Source of the DNA: an uncultured Clostridia bacterium
GTDB lineage: Bacteria > Bacillota > Clostridia > Christensenellales > Borkfalkiaceae
Direction: 5' to 3'
NCBI GenBank assembly: GCA_947629725.1
Contig: CANREU010000090.1
Location: 1-6,781, forward strand
Length of the DNA: 6,781 nt
Numbering within the stretch: position 1 is the first letter of the stretch; the number at the start of each line of letters is the position of its first letter. Of the stretch, positions 1 through 5,063 are shown piece by piece. The notes beneath the pieces are model-generated. The model saw only the letters and a list, made by a program, of their open reading frames with translations, made no database searches and was not told where the DNA came from. The position numbers were made by a program, and so were the translations under genes.

Positions 1-2
1 CG

Positions 3-1349
3 GGGAACCTCGCGTGGATCTTCGTGGGGGTCATCCCGCCCCTTGCCGCCATCCTCTTTTTCATCATGTGGAAGACGATGCCGCTCTTCAGGCGGGTCTT
101 CAAGAAGTACGATAACCTCAACGAGAGCATTCAGGAGAACGTCTCGGGGATCCGCGTCGTGAAGGCGTATGTCCGCGAGGATTACGAAAAGGAGAAGTTC
201 GACCGCGCCGCGACCGACGTGCAGCTGGACTTCACAAAGGCGGAGCGCATCCTCGCGTGGAACAACCCCGTGATGCAGTTCTTCTTCTATTCGGTGCTCT
301 CCTCGGTGCTCTTCCTCGGCTCGTGGGTCATCCTCGACAAAGTGAACGTCGGCTTTGGCGTGAGCGTCGGGCCCGAGGATATTTCGCAGATCATCGTCTA
401 CGGCATGCAGATCCTCATGTCTCTCATGATGTTCTCCATGATCTTTGCCATGATCACGATGTCAATCGAGAGCGCCCGCCGTATCGACGAAGTCCTCCGC
501 GAGGTGCCCACCCTGCACAGCCCCGAAAACGCCGTGCATGAGGTGGAGGACGGCTCCATCGACTTCGACGGCGTCTCCTTCAAATATTCGGCGGCGGCGG
601 AGCGGAACGTGCTCGAAGACATCGACCTGCACATAAAGTCGGGAGAGACGATCGGCGTCATCGGCGGCACGGGCGTGGGCAAGACCTCCCTCGTCAACCT
701 CATCTCCCGTCTCTACGACGCGACGGAGGGCACCGTGAAAGTGGGGGGCAGGGACGTGAAAGAATACGACTTGGAGTCCCTCCGCAACCAAGTTGCCGTC
801 GTCCTCCAAAAGAACGTCCTCTTCTCGGGTACCATCAAGGAGAACCTCCGCTGGGGCAATCCGGACGCCACCGACGAGGAGCTCGAGGAGGCGTGCCGTC
901 TCGCGCAGGCGGATGAGTTCATCCAAACCTTCCCCAAGAAATACGATACCTACATCGAGCAGGGGGGCACCAACGTCTCGGGCGGGCAGAAGCAGCGCCT
1001 CTGCATTGCGCGCGCCCTTCTGAAAAAGCCCAAGATCCTCATTTTGGACGACAGCACCTCCGCGGTGGATACCCACACGGACGCCCTCATCAGGAAGGCG
1101 TTCCGCGACTACATTCCGTCTACGACCAAGATCATCATCGCCCAGCGCACCTCCTCGGTGGAGGACGCCGACCGCATCATCATCATGGACGCGGGCAGGA
1201 TCGTCGCCGTCGGCACCCATGAGGAGCTCCTCGGCACCAACGACATCTATACCGAGGTCTACACCACCCAAAACAAGGGCGGAAAGGCGGTCTCCTCGCT
1301 CGGCGAAATGGGCGCCTTGGAGGAGAAGGGAGGTGACGGCAATGCCTAA
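3..1349 (+). CDS. ABC exporter half-transporter, degenerate-site subunit (5' end missing)
   Basis: Membrane permease fused to an ATPase, probably one half of a heterodimeric multidrug-type exporter. The frame is open to the window edge, so the start and the first three or so membrane helices are missing; the GTG at 24 is internal. Visible parts are a helix at about 3-75, the coupling region with GIRVVKA at about 150-170, helices at about 261-335 and 380-465, then the ATPase domain. Seen in the ATPase: Walker A GGTGVGKT (663-686), Q-loop Gln (807-809), signature VSGGQ (975-989), Walker B ending LDD with Asp (1050-1052) where the catalytic Glu normally sits, and Gln (1143-1145) in place of the switch His. 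This loss of Glu and His is known for the non-hydrolysing site of heterodimeric exporters such as TM287/288. The substrate cannot be told. It overlaps the next gene by 8 bases. Confidence 0.93.
   Translation, partial: GNLAWIFVGVIPPLAAILFFIMWKTMPLFRRVFKKYDNLNESIQENVSGIRVVKAYVREDYEKEKFDRAATDVQLDFTKAERILAWNNPVMQFFFYSVLSSVLFLGSWVILDKVNVGFGVSVGPEDISQIIVYGMQILMSLMMFSMIFAMITMSIESARRIDEVLREVPTLHSPENAVHEVEDGSIDFDGVSFKYSAAAERNVLEDIDLHIKSGETIGVIGGTGVGKTSLVNLISRLYDATEGTVKVGGRDVKEYDLESLRNQVAVVLQKNVLFSGTIKENLRWGNPDATDEELEEACRLAQADEFIQTFPKKYDTYIEQGGTNVSGGQKQRLCIARALLKKPKILILDDSTSAVDTHTDALIRKAFRDYIPSTTKIIIAQRTSSVEDADRIIIMDAGRIVAVGTHEELLGTNDIYTEVYTTQNKGGKAVSSLGEMGALEEKGGDGNA
1328..1336 (+). promoter_or_regulatory. 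Ribosome binding site of the second ABC gene
   Basis: GGGAGGTGA lies inside the end of the first ABC gene, five bases before the ATG at 1342. It fixes the start of the second gene and shows that its translation is coupled to that of the first. The same frame is open back to 1219, but no ribosome site supports an earlier start. Confidence 0.85.
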
Positions 1350-3294
1350 AATGAACATGCGTCCCCCCCGCGGCGGAAAGGGAGCGGCGATGAAGGCGCC
1401 GAAGGGGACCTTCAAACGCACTTTGAAAGCGCTCTTCAAATTTTATCCGAGGATGGCGCCCATCACGATCGCCCTCATCATCCTCAACGCGATCATCTCG
1501 GCGCTGCCCGCCCTCTTTATGGGCAACGTCTACACCGTGCTCGAAAATGCCGATCTCTCCCTCGGCTGGGCGGCCTACGGCGGGGAGATCACGCGGAACA
1601 TGCTCACCCTCATCGGGCTCTATGCGATCTCCTTCGCGGCGGGCGCGGTGGATAAACAGCTCATGGCGATCATGACGCAGGGCTTCCTCAAAAAGATGCG
1701 GGGGCAGATGTTCGACGGGATGCAGGAGCTCCCCATCAAGTACTTCGACACCCACAACCACGGCGACATCATGAGTTACTACACCAACGATATAGACACC
1801 TTGCGGCAGATGATCTCGCAGTCTCTCCCGCAGCTTCTTACGTCGGGCGTGATGGTGCTCACCGTGTTCGCCTTGATGATCTACTTCAACGTGTGGCTCT
1901 CGCTCGTCGTGCTCGTGAGTATCCTCTTTATCCTGTTCGTCACCAAAGTCGTGGGCGGCGGCGCGGGGAGGTTCTTCCTCGGGCAGCAGCGCGCGGTCGC
2001 GGCGACGGAGGGCTTCGTCGAGGAGATGATGAACGGGCAGAAGGTCGTGAAAGTCTTTTGTCACGAGGAGGCGGCGAAGGCGGACTTCGACAAGGTGAAC
2101 GACCACTTGTGCGACCAGTCGTACCGCGCGAACGCCTATGCCAACATGCTCATGCCCATCCTCGGCAACTTCGGGCACGTGCTCTACGTCCTCATCGCGG
2201 TCATCGGCGGCGTGTTCATCCTGTGCGGGTTTACGAAGAACATCGGGCTCAGCGCACTCATCAAGCCCGAGGAATTCGCCCTCTTTACGCCCGCGATCAT
2301 CCTCGCCTTTTTGCAGGCTGCCCGCCAATTCTCCAACAACGTCAACCAGGTCTCCAACCAGGTGAACTCGGTCATCATGGGGCTTGCGGGTGCGGCGCGC
2401 CTCTTCGCCCTCATCGACGAAAAGCCCGAGGAGGACGAGGGCTACGTCACCCTCGTGAATGCGCGGGAGGAGAACGGCGAGCTCGTCGAGTGCGAGGAGC
2501 GCACCCACATCTGGGCGTGGAGACACCCCCACAGCGACGGCTCCGTCACCTATACGAAGCTCGAAGGGGACATCCGCATGGCAGAGGTCGACTTCGGCTA
2601 CGAGCCCGATAAGATCGTGCTGCACGACATCAGCCTCTACGCCAAGCCCGGGCAGAAGGTCGCCTTCGTGGGCGCGACGGGCGCGGGCAAGACGACGGTC
2701 ACCAACCTCCTCACCCGCTTCTACGACATTCAGGACGGGAAAATCCGCTACGACGGGATCAACGTAAACAAGATCAAGAAAGGGGAGCTGCGGAGGGCCA
2801 TCGGCATGGTCTTGCAGGACACCAACCTCTTCACGGGCACCGTGATGGAGAATATCCGCTACGGCAAGCTCGACGCGACGGACGAGGAGTGCATCGCGGC
2901 GGCAAAGCTCGCGGGCGCGGACGACTTCATCGTGCGTCTTCCCGAGGGGTATAACACCATGCTCCACCAAAACGGCGCGAACCTCTCGCAGGGACAGCGG
3001 CAGCTTCTCTCCATTGCCCGCGCCGCCGTTGCCGACCCGCCCGTGATGATCCTCGACGAGGCGACCTCCTCCATCGATACGCGCACGGAGGCGATCGTGC
3101 AGCGCGGCATGGATAAACTCATGGAGGGGAGAACGGTGTTCGTCATCGCCCACAGGCTCTCCACCGTGAAGAACTCCAACGTCATCATGGTCCTGGAGCA
3201 CGGGCGGATCATCGAGCGCGGCACCCACGAACAGCTCATCGACATGAAGGGCAAGTATTACCAGCTCTACACGGGCGCCTTCGAGCTCGAATAA
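1342..3294 (+). CDS. ABC exporter half-transporter, catalytic-site subunit
   Basis: 650-residue permease-ATPase fusion, the likely partner of the preceding subunit. Six membrane helices are visible at about residues 38-60, 87-108, 165-182, 185-203, 270-296 and 314-336. The ATPase carries Walker A GATGAGKT (444-451), Q-loop Gln492, signature LSQGQ (548-552), Walker B ILDE with catalytic Glu573, D-loop SSID and switch His604. The second residue of the usual GG in the signature is changed (LSQGQ), while Glu and His are intact. In the heterodimer model this Walker pair plus the VSGGQ of the first subunit forms the competent site, and this LSQGQ serves the degenerate site. An extra stretch of about 38 residues (368-406, with TLVNA and WAWRHPH) joins the membrane and ATPase domains; I recall this insert from clostridial relatives. 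The N-terminus is basic. A terminator follows 13 bases after the stop. Substrate unknown. Confidence 0.95.
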   Translation: MPKMNMRPPRGGKGAAMKAPKGTFKRTLKALFKFYPRMAPITIALIILNAIISALPALFMGNVYTVLENADLSLGWAAYGGEITRNMLTLIGLYAISFAAGAVDKQLMAIMTQGFLKKMRGQMFDGMQELPIKYFDTHNHGDIMSYYTNDIDTLRQMISQSLPQLLTSGVMVLTVFALMIYFNVWLSLVVLVSILFILFVTKVVGGGAGRFFLGQQRAVAATEGFVEEMMNGQKVVKVFCHEEAAKADFDKVNDHLCDQSYRANAYANMLMPILGNFGHVLYVLIAVIGGVFILCGFTKNIGLSALIKPEEFALFTPAIILAFLQAARQFSNNVNQVSNQVNSVIMGLAGAARLFALIDEKPEEDEGYVTLVNAREENGELVECEERTHIWAWRHPHSDGSVTYTKLEGDIRMAEVDFGYEPDKIVLHDISLYAKPGQKVAFVGATGAGKTTVTNLLTRFYDIQDGKIRYDGINVNKIKKGELRRAIGMVLQDTNLFTGTVMENIRYGKLDATDEECIAAAKLAGADDFIVRLPEGYNTMLHQNGANLSQGQRQLLSIARAAVADPPVMILDEATSSIDTRTEAIVQRGMDKLMEGRTVFVIAHRLSTVKNSNVIMVLEHGRIIERGTHEQLIDMKGKYYQLYTGAFELE

Positions 3295-3307
3295 CGGACC
3301 TCAAAAG

Positions 3308-3335
3308 AAAGCGGCGGATTTCTCCGCCGCTTTTT
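3308..3335 (+). terminator. Rho-independent terminator of the ABC operon
   Basis: A perfect stem AGCGGCGGA (3310-3318) with TCCGCCGCT (3323-3331), loop TTTC, extended by two A-T pairs, followed by TTTTT (3331-3335). It lies just after the stop of the second ABC gene and closes the operon. Confidence 0.92.
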
Positions 3336-3368
3336 GCTATTCCCGCCCTCTTTGCCCCTCGTTCTCCG

Positions 3369-3454
3369 CCACCCCCCTTAGTCCCCCCGCCGAAGGCAGG
3401 GGGTTTGCTTTCTGCGCGCCCCGATTTACGGTTTTTCACCTCCTCCCTCGTTTG
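3369..3454 (+). repeat. A repeat, copy 1
   Basis: About 86 bases, matched nearly base for base at 6539-6622, with one single-base indel and a few substitutions. It starts with a C-rich run, then an imperfect hairpin CCCCCCGCC-GAA-GGCAGGGGG followed by a T-rich stretch, then CCCCGATTTACGG and TTTTTCACCTCCTC. It starts 33 bases after the ABC operon terminator; the other copy lies 20 bases after the last operon's terminator. Confidence 0.85.
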
Positions 3455-3484
3455 AGGCGGTGCGGGGCGGCGCTCTTTCTCTTG

Positions 3485-3526
3485 CCTCCCCCCTTATACT
3501 TGAGGGGGGAGGGTTAGGGTGGGGGG
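3485..3526 (+). repeat. Hairpin plus G-rich tract (possible G-quadruplex)
   Basis: CCTCCCCCC (3485-3493) pairs perfectly with GGGGGGAGG (3504-3512), plus one T-A pair, around an 8-base loop. The 3' arm also starts four G-runs (3504-3509, 3511-3513, 3517-3519, 3521-3526) with 1-3 base loops, a classic quadruplex pattern. The two structures are mutually exclusive on one strand. Confidence 0.6.
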
Positions 3527-3643
3527 TGGAAGACCCGCCCCCTCCGTGGGCCTTCCATATGGCTTTCGGGAAAAGGCGCCCGTATGATATGTTGCGCCTT
3601 TTACCGCAATGAGGGGGGTAGGGGGGTGGGCGGCACACCCTCT

Positions 3644-3707
3644 CCTCATACCGAGGGCGTAGCTCGAGTGTATCTTGAAAGATTTACTCGCTTCGCTCGG
3701 AATGAGG
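3644..3707 (+). repeat. C repeat, copy 1 (64-bp near-palindrome)
   Basis: Bounded by CCTCATACCGAG and CTCGGAATGAGG, inverted repeats matching at 11 of 12 positions. The centre is the palindrome ATCTTGAAAGAT, with CGAG/CTCG arms between, so the unit folds into one long imperfect hairpin. It differs from copy 2 (4709-4772) at four of 64 positions. It resembles a REP or non-coding MITE-like element; no transposase is nearby. Confidence 0.85.
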
Positions 3708-3712
3708 AGAAA

Positions 3713-3746
3713 CCTGCCCTCGCCCTCCTTTGGGGGCGAGGGCAGG
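3713..3746. repeat. 13-bp perfect hairpin
   Basis: CCTGCCCTCGCCC (3713-3725) and GGGCGAGGGCAGG (3734-3746) pair without mismatch around an 8-base loop. It directly follows C repeat copy 1. There is no T-tract on either strand, so it does not look like an intrinsic terminator. Confidence 0.7.
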
Positions 3747-3765
3747 GGTGCGGGTTGCCCCCGAT

Positions 3766-3783
3766 CTTCCGCAAGTGCGGAAG
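3766..3783. repeat. Short palindrome
   Basis: CTTCCGCA and TGCGGAAG are separated by two bases, giving a 7-8 bp hairpin. Function unknown; part of the hairpin cluster downstream of the zinc-ribbon gene. Confidence 0.55.
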
Positions 3784-3808
3784 GGCGAGATTTCTCACTG
3801 CGTTCGAA

Positions 3809-3844
3809 ATGACGCGGCGGGGCGCATGCGCTCCGCCGCGTCAT
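3809..3844. repeat. 36-base near-perfect palindrome
   Basis: ATGACGCGGCGG (3809-3820) pairs with CCGCCGCGTCAT (3833-3844), and the middle is GCGCATGCGC flanked by a G-T pair. Just left of it, 3787-3813 resembles a diverged right arm of the C repeat (GATTTCTCACTGCG, then TTCGAAATGA), so this may be a related palindromic element. Confidence 0.7.
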
Positions 3845-3851
3845 CCCGAAC

Positions 3852-3885
3852 CGCCGTGCTGCCCGCGAGTGCGGGCGGCACGGCG
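3852..3885. repeat. 15-bp hairpin downstream of the zinc-ribbon gene
   Basis: Bases 3852-3866 pair with 3871-3885 around the loop GAGT, with a single G-T wobble. Read on the minus strand it begins 33 bases after the zinc-ribbon gene's stop. It could end or protect that transcript, but no T-run follows, so an intrinsic terminator is unlikely. Confidence 0.6.
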
Positions 3886-3918
3886 CGTGAGCGGATCTCC
3901 GTCCGATAGTCCGCCGTA

Positions 3919-4257
3919 CTACACCGCAAACGACACGATCAACGCGATGTACGTTATAAGGTACACGACGGACAAAGCCATGCTGACGATACTGACAACA
4001 AGTCCCCCCACGGCAAGTCCGCGTCCGCTCCCGTTGAGCTCTTTCGCCTTTTTCATGCCGAGGATCGAACACACCAGACCCGCGATCGCAACGAAAAAGG
4101 AAAGGACCAAACCGAGGATCGCAAGGACATTGGTCTCCTGCTTTTGTGCAGGGGCGGGCTGGGCCATCTCGCGGCCGAGCGCGCTTTGGGGCACTCCGCA
4201 ATGGGGGCAAATGACGGCTTTGTCGTCGATCTGCGTGCCGCAATTTTTGCAAAACAT
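3919..4257 (-). CDS. Zinc-ribbon membrane protein with DUF4190-like domain
   Basis: 112 residues. The N-terminus is a zinc ribbon, with Cys3/Cys6 and Cys17/Cys20 in two CxxC pairs (CKNC and CPHC). A Pro/Ala/Gln-rich linker (about 22-43) leads to two hydrophobic segments (about 44-67 and 81-110) separated by a short polar loop with GSGRGLAVGGL, as in DUF4190-type proteins. The role of this family is not established; a small inner-membrane protein with a cytosolic metal-binding head is inferred. The start at 4257 is chosen because AGGAGG lies seven bases upstream; an in-frame ATG at 4314 falls inside the promoter. It is transcribed away from the XRE regulator gene, and the palindrome within its promoter suggests repression by that regulator. 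It ends in TAG without a clear terminator. Confidence 0.88.
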   Translation of the reverse strand: MFCKNCGTQIDDKAVICPHCGVPQSALGREMAQPAPAQKQETNVLAILGLVLSFFVAIAGLVCSILGMKKAKELNGSGRGLAVGGLVVSIVSMALSVVYLITYIALIVSFAV

Positions 4258-4264
4258 ACGACTT

Positions 4265-4270
4265 CCTCCT
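4265..4270 (-). promoter_or_regulatory. Ribosome binding site of the zinc-ribbon gene
   Basis: AGGAGG on the minus strand, seven bases before the ATG at 4257. It decides the start over an upstream in-frame ATG. Confidence 0.85.
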
Positions 4271-4292
4271 ATGGTAATTTTCTCTATTATAC

Positions 4293-4308
4293 TCCCATTA
4301 TAATGGGA
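4293..4308. promoter_or_regulatory. Operator 1, 16-bp perfect palindrome
   Basis: TCCCATTATAATGGGA is its own reverse complement and occupies 16 of the 17 spacer bases of the minus-strand promoter. A dimer bound here should exclude RNA polymerase. It shares the TCCCAT-N4-ATGGGA pattern with operator 2; the centres are 29 bp apart. The neighbouring XRE protein is the obvious candidate ligand, which is inference. Confidence 0.8.
4299..4304 (+). promoter_or_regulatory. Possible -10 element for the XRE gene
   Basis: TATAAT on the plus strand, inside operator 1. The match is exact, but no good -35 lies at the right distance (bases 4276-4281 read AATTTT). If used, transcription starts near 4311 and operator 2 falls just downstream of the start. 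Weakly supported. Confidence 0.35.
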
Positions 4309-4315
4309 AGTCAAG

Positions 4316-4343
4316 TTATTTTCCCATGATTATGGGAAAATAA
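4316..4343. promoter_or_regulatory. Operator 2, 12-bp inverted repeat before the XRE gene
   Basis: TTATTTTCCCAT (4316-4327) and ATGGGAAAATAA (4332-4343) pair perfectly around GATT. The core TCCCAT-N4-ATGGGA matches operator 1. It ends four bases before the XRE start codon, so it could act as a DNA operator for autorepression or, if transcribed, as an RNA hairpin covering the weak ribosome-site-like GGGA. Confidence 0.75.
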
Positions 4344-4347
4344 CGGT

Positions 4348-4554
4348 ATGGAGAATCCATTCGGCGAACGGCTTCGCGCACTCAGACAGGAAAAGGGGAT
4401 AGGGCAGGTACAGCTTGCCAAAGAGATCGACGTCGGGAAGTCCATTGTGAGTTTATGGGAGATCGGGCGGTGCGAGCCCACGCTCTCGAAACTTGTGGCG
4501 CTTTCGCGCTTTTTCGGCGTTTCCATCGACTACCTCGCGGGATTGGAAGACTGA
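4348..4554 (+). CDS. Small XRE-family (Cro/CI-type) transcriptional regulator
   Basis: 68 residues, essentially one helix-turn-helix domain. Visible helices: FGERLRALRQEK (5-16), the turn pair GQVQLAKEI (19-27) and KSIVSLWEIGR (31-41, recognition helix), then TLSKLVALSRFF (45-56) and SIDYLAG (59-65). This is a complete minimal XRE protein with no effector domain, so it probably acts as a constitutive DNA-binding dimer. The ATG at 4348 gives the usual N-terminus; no strong Shine-Dalgarno precedes it, only GGGA ten bases upstream inside operator 2. It diverges from the zinc-ribbon gene, with two matching palindromes between them, which implies control of both itself and its neighbour. The signal that relieves repression is not evident. 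Confidence 0.92.
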   Translation: MENPFGERLRALRQEKGIGQVQLAKEIDVGKSIVSLWEIGRCEPTLSKLVALSRFFGVSIDYLAGLED

Positions 4555-4590
4555 TCCCGCGCCCGCTTTCTTTTCGCACGCGCGGAAGAG

Positions 4591-4616
4591 AGATTCGCTC
4601 GCTTCGCTCGGAATGA
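4591..4616 (+). repeat. Isolated right arm of the C repeat
   Basis: Bases 4591-4616 are identical to 4745-4770, the right half of C repeat copy 2, but the left half is absent here. A solo arm suggests a decayed or partly deleted copy 37 bases after the XRE stop. Confidence 0.7.
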
Positions 4617-4708
4617 CGCGAAAAAGGGGCGCCGATGACACGGAAAGAGAGGTGCCGAGAATGGGCGTCATTCCCGCCTCCGCAGTAGGGGCGGGCGGTA
4701 CACCCTCT

Positions 4709-4772
4709 CCTCATACCGAGGGCGCAGCCCGAGTGTATCTTGAAAGATTCGCTCGCTTCGCTCGGAATGAGG
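4709..4772 (+). repeat. C repeat, copy 2 (64-bp near-palindrome)
   Basis: Same ends (CCTCATACCGAG and CTCGGAATGAGG), same centre (ATCTTGAAAGAT) and same length as copy 1. Without the 12-base insert of copy 3 the two are identical. The flanks resemble copy 1 too, with GGCGGYACACCCTCT just upstream and ACCTGCCC shortly downstream, so the mobile or amplified unit may be longer than 64 bases. Confidence 0.85.
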
Positions 4773-4817
4773 AGGGAACCTGCCCCCTTTGAAGGTGCCG
4801 TAGGCATGCCTTGCGCT

Positions 4818-4852
4818 GGGCGGGGTAGGGGTGGGGGGCAAGACCTGCCCCC
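4818..4852 (+). repeat. G-rich tract and overlapping hairpin
   Basis: Four G-runs (4818-4820, 4822-4825, 4828-4831, 4833-4838) separated by 1-2 bases fit a quadruplex pattern. The last run also pairs, as GGGGGCA (4834-4840) with TGCCCCC (4846-4852), around a five-base loop. Confidence 0.55.
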
Positions 4853-4938
4853 TCAAGGAGAAACCGCGGGCAGAGGCGTTCTCCGCATTTCCGTCGCGCA
4901 TTTTTTGCAATAAAATCCGCAAAAGGGGTCGGAAAAAC

Positions 4939-4967
4939 TTTACATCGCCCTAAAAATTTCGTATAAT
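4939..4967 (+). promoter_or_regulatory. Sigma-A-type promoter of the VUT-SDR operon
   Basis: TTTACA (4939-4944) and TATAAT (4962-4967) with a 17-base spacer. The expected start is near 4974, giving a leader of about 90 bases, long for this window and folded (next entry). The A-rich stretch just upstream could serve as an UP-like element. Confidence 0.88.
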
Positions 4968-4974
4968 AAAACTC

Positions 4975-5057
4975 GTGCGGGATGTTCCTTGCAAAACCAT
5001 CCCTGCGCGGTTCCCCACGGGGAATGCACCGTTTCGGTGCGATAAAAAACAAGGAGG
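4975..5057 (+). promoter_or_regulatory. Candidate riboswitch leader, preQ1-like, sequestering the Shine-Dalgarno
   Basis: Seen: stem GGGATG (4979-4984) with CATCCC (4998-5003), extended by GTGC/GCGC (4975-4978 and 5005-5008) past a bulged T. Its 13-base loop contains TCCTTG (4986-4991), which pairs perfectly with CAAGGA (5050-5055) of the ribosome site, forming an H-type pseudoknot. Two hairpins lie between: TTCCCC/GGGGAA (5011-5024) and GCACCG/CGGTGC (5026-5040). Known: preQ1-I riboswitches use this topology, with loop start UUC and an A-rich strand such as AUAAAAAAC before the pseudoknot partner; both strings occur here (4985-4987 and 5042-5050). The class normally has no hairpins in that loop, while preQ1-II has an embedded hairpin. 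Inferred: ligand binding would hide the ribosome site and lower transporter synthesis. The exact class is unproven. Confidence 0.6.
5051..5057 (+). promoter_or_regulatory. Ribosome binding site of the VUT transporter gene
   Basis: AAGGAGG, a perfect anti-16S match, six bases before the ATG at 5064. Its first five bases lie in the proposed pseudoknot, which makes it the likely point of control. Confidence 0.9.
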
Positions 5058-5063
5058 CTTCGT

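Larger units (their letters stand above)
3336..3918. other. Gene-free repeat-rich intergenic region
   Basis: No frame here has a ribosome site or a recognisable protein; open frames arise from GC-rich repeats. It holds, in order, an A repeat (3369-3454), a 10-bp hairpin and G-rich tract (3485-3526), a second G-rich tract (3613-3630), a C repeat (3644-3707) and four strong hairpins (3713-3885). Most of it resembles decayed or nested copies of short palindromic elements. It lies between the 3' ends of the ABC operon and the minus-strand zinc-ribbon gene. Confidence 0.75.
4286..4314 (-). promoter_or_regulatory. Sigma-A-type promoter of the zinc-ribbon gene
   Basis: On the minus strand, TTGACT (4309-4314) and TATAAT (4286-4291) are separated by exactly 17 bases, one mismatch from the vegetative consensus. 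The expected transcript start is near 4279, giving a short leader of about 22 bases with the ribosome site. The spacer is almost wholly a 16-bp palindrome. Confidence 0.88.
4555..4938. other. Gene-free repeat-rich region upstream of the transporter operon
   Basis: No credible gene. It holds a lone right arm of the C repeat (4591-4616), an inverted pair GGAATGACGC/GCGTCATTCC (4610-4619 and 4665-4674), C repeat copy 2 (4709-4772), a G-rich tract (4818-4838), a GGGGGCA/TGCCCCC hairpin (4834-4852) and, from about 4890, AT-richer sequence leading into the promoter at 4939. No clear terminator for the XRE gene was found. Confidence 0.7.

Noticed and set aside
462..1439. Minus-strand open frame opposite the first ABC gene
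   Set aside because: Antisense shadow of the conserved ATPase domain; no family features and no start signals.
1183..3228. Very long open frame (681 codons) on the minus strand opposite the second ABC gene
   Set aside because: It is antisense to a clear ABC transporter, has low-complexity Arg/His/Asp/Glu-rich translation, and has no ribosome site; GC-rich third positions create it.
3584..4303. 239-codon plus-strand open frame over the repeats and the zinc-ribbon gene
   Set aside because: It runs through the C repeat and hairpins and then antisense to the zinc-ribbon gene, which has a proper promoter, ribosome site and CxxC motifs.
4326..4343. Five-codon leader peptide before the XRE gene
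   Set aside because: No ribosome site and it falls wholly within an inverted repeat; most likely chance.
4857..4900. Possible terminator, GGAGAA/TTCTCC with T-run at about 4903
   Set aside because: Only six outer pairs, a poorly paired interior and about 19 bases between stem and T-run.
4382..5052. Several open frames on both strands across 4382-5052
   Set aside because: They translate the repeats, antisense of the XRE gene or the riboswitch-like leader; compositions are Arg/Ser/Pro-rich and no ribosome sites were seen.
4975..5057. Direct assignment of the leader as standard preQ1-I, preQ1-II or preQ1-III
   Set aside because: Pseudoknot and some strings fit preQ1-I, but the third loop is far too long; the conserved segments I recall of preQ1-II and preQ1-III were not found. 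I therefore call it only preQ1-like.
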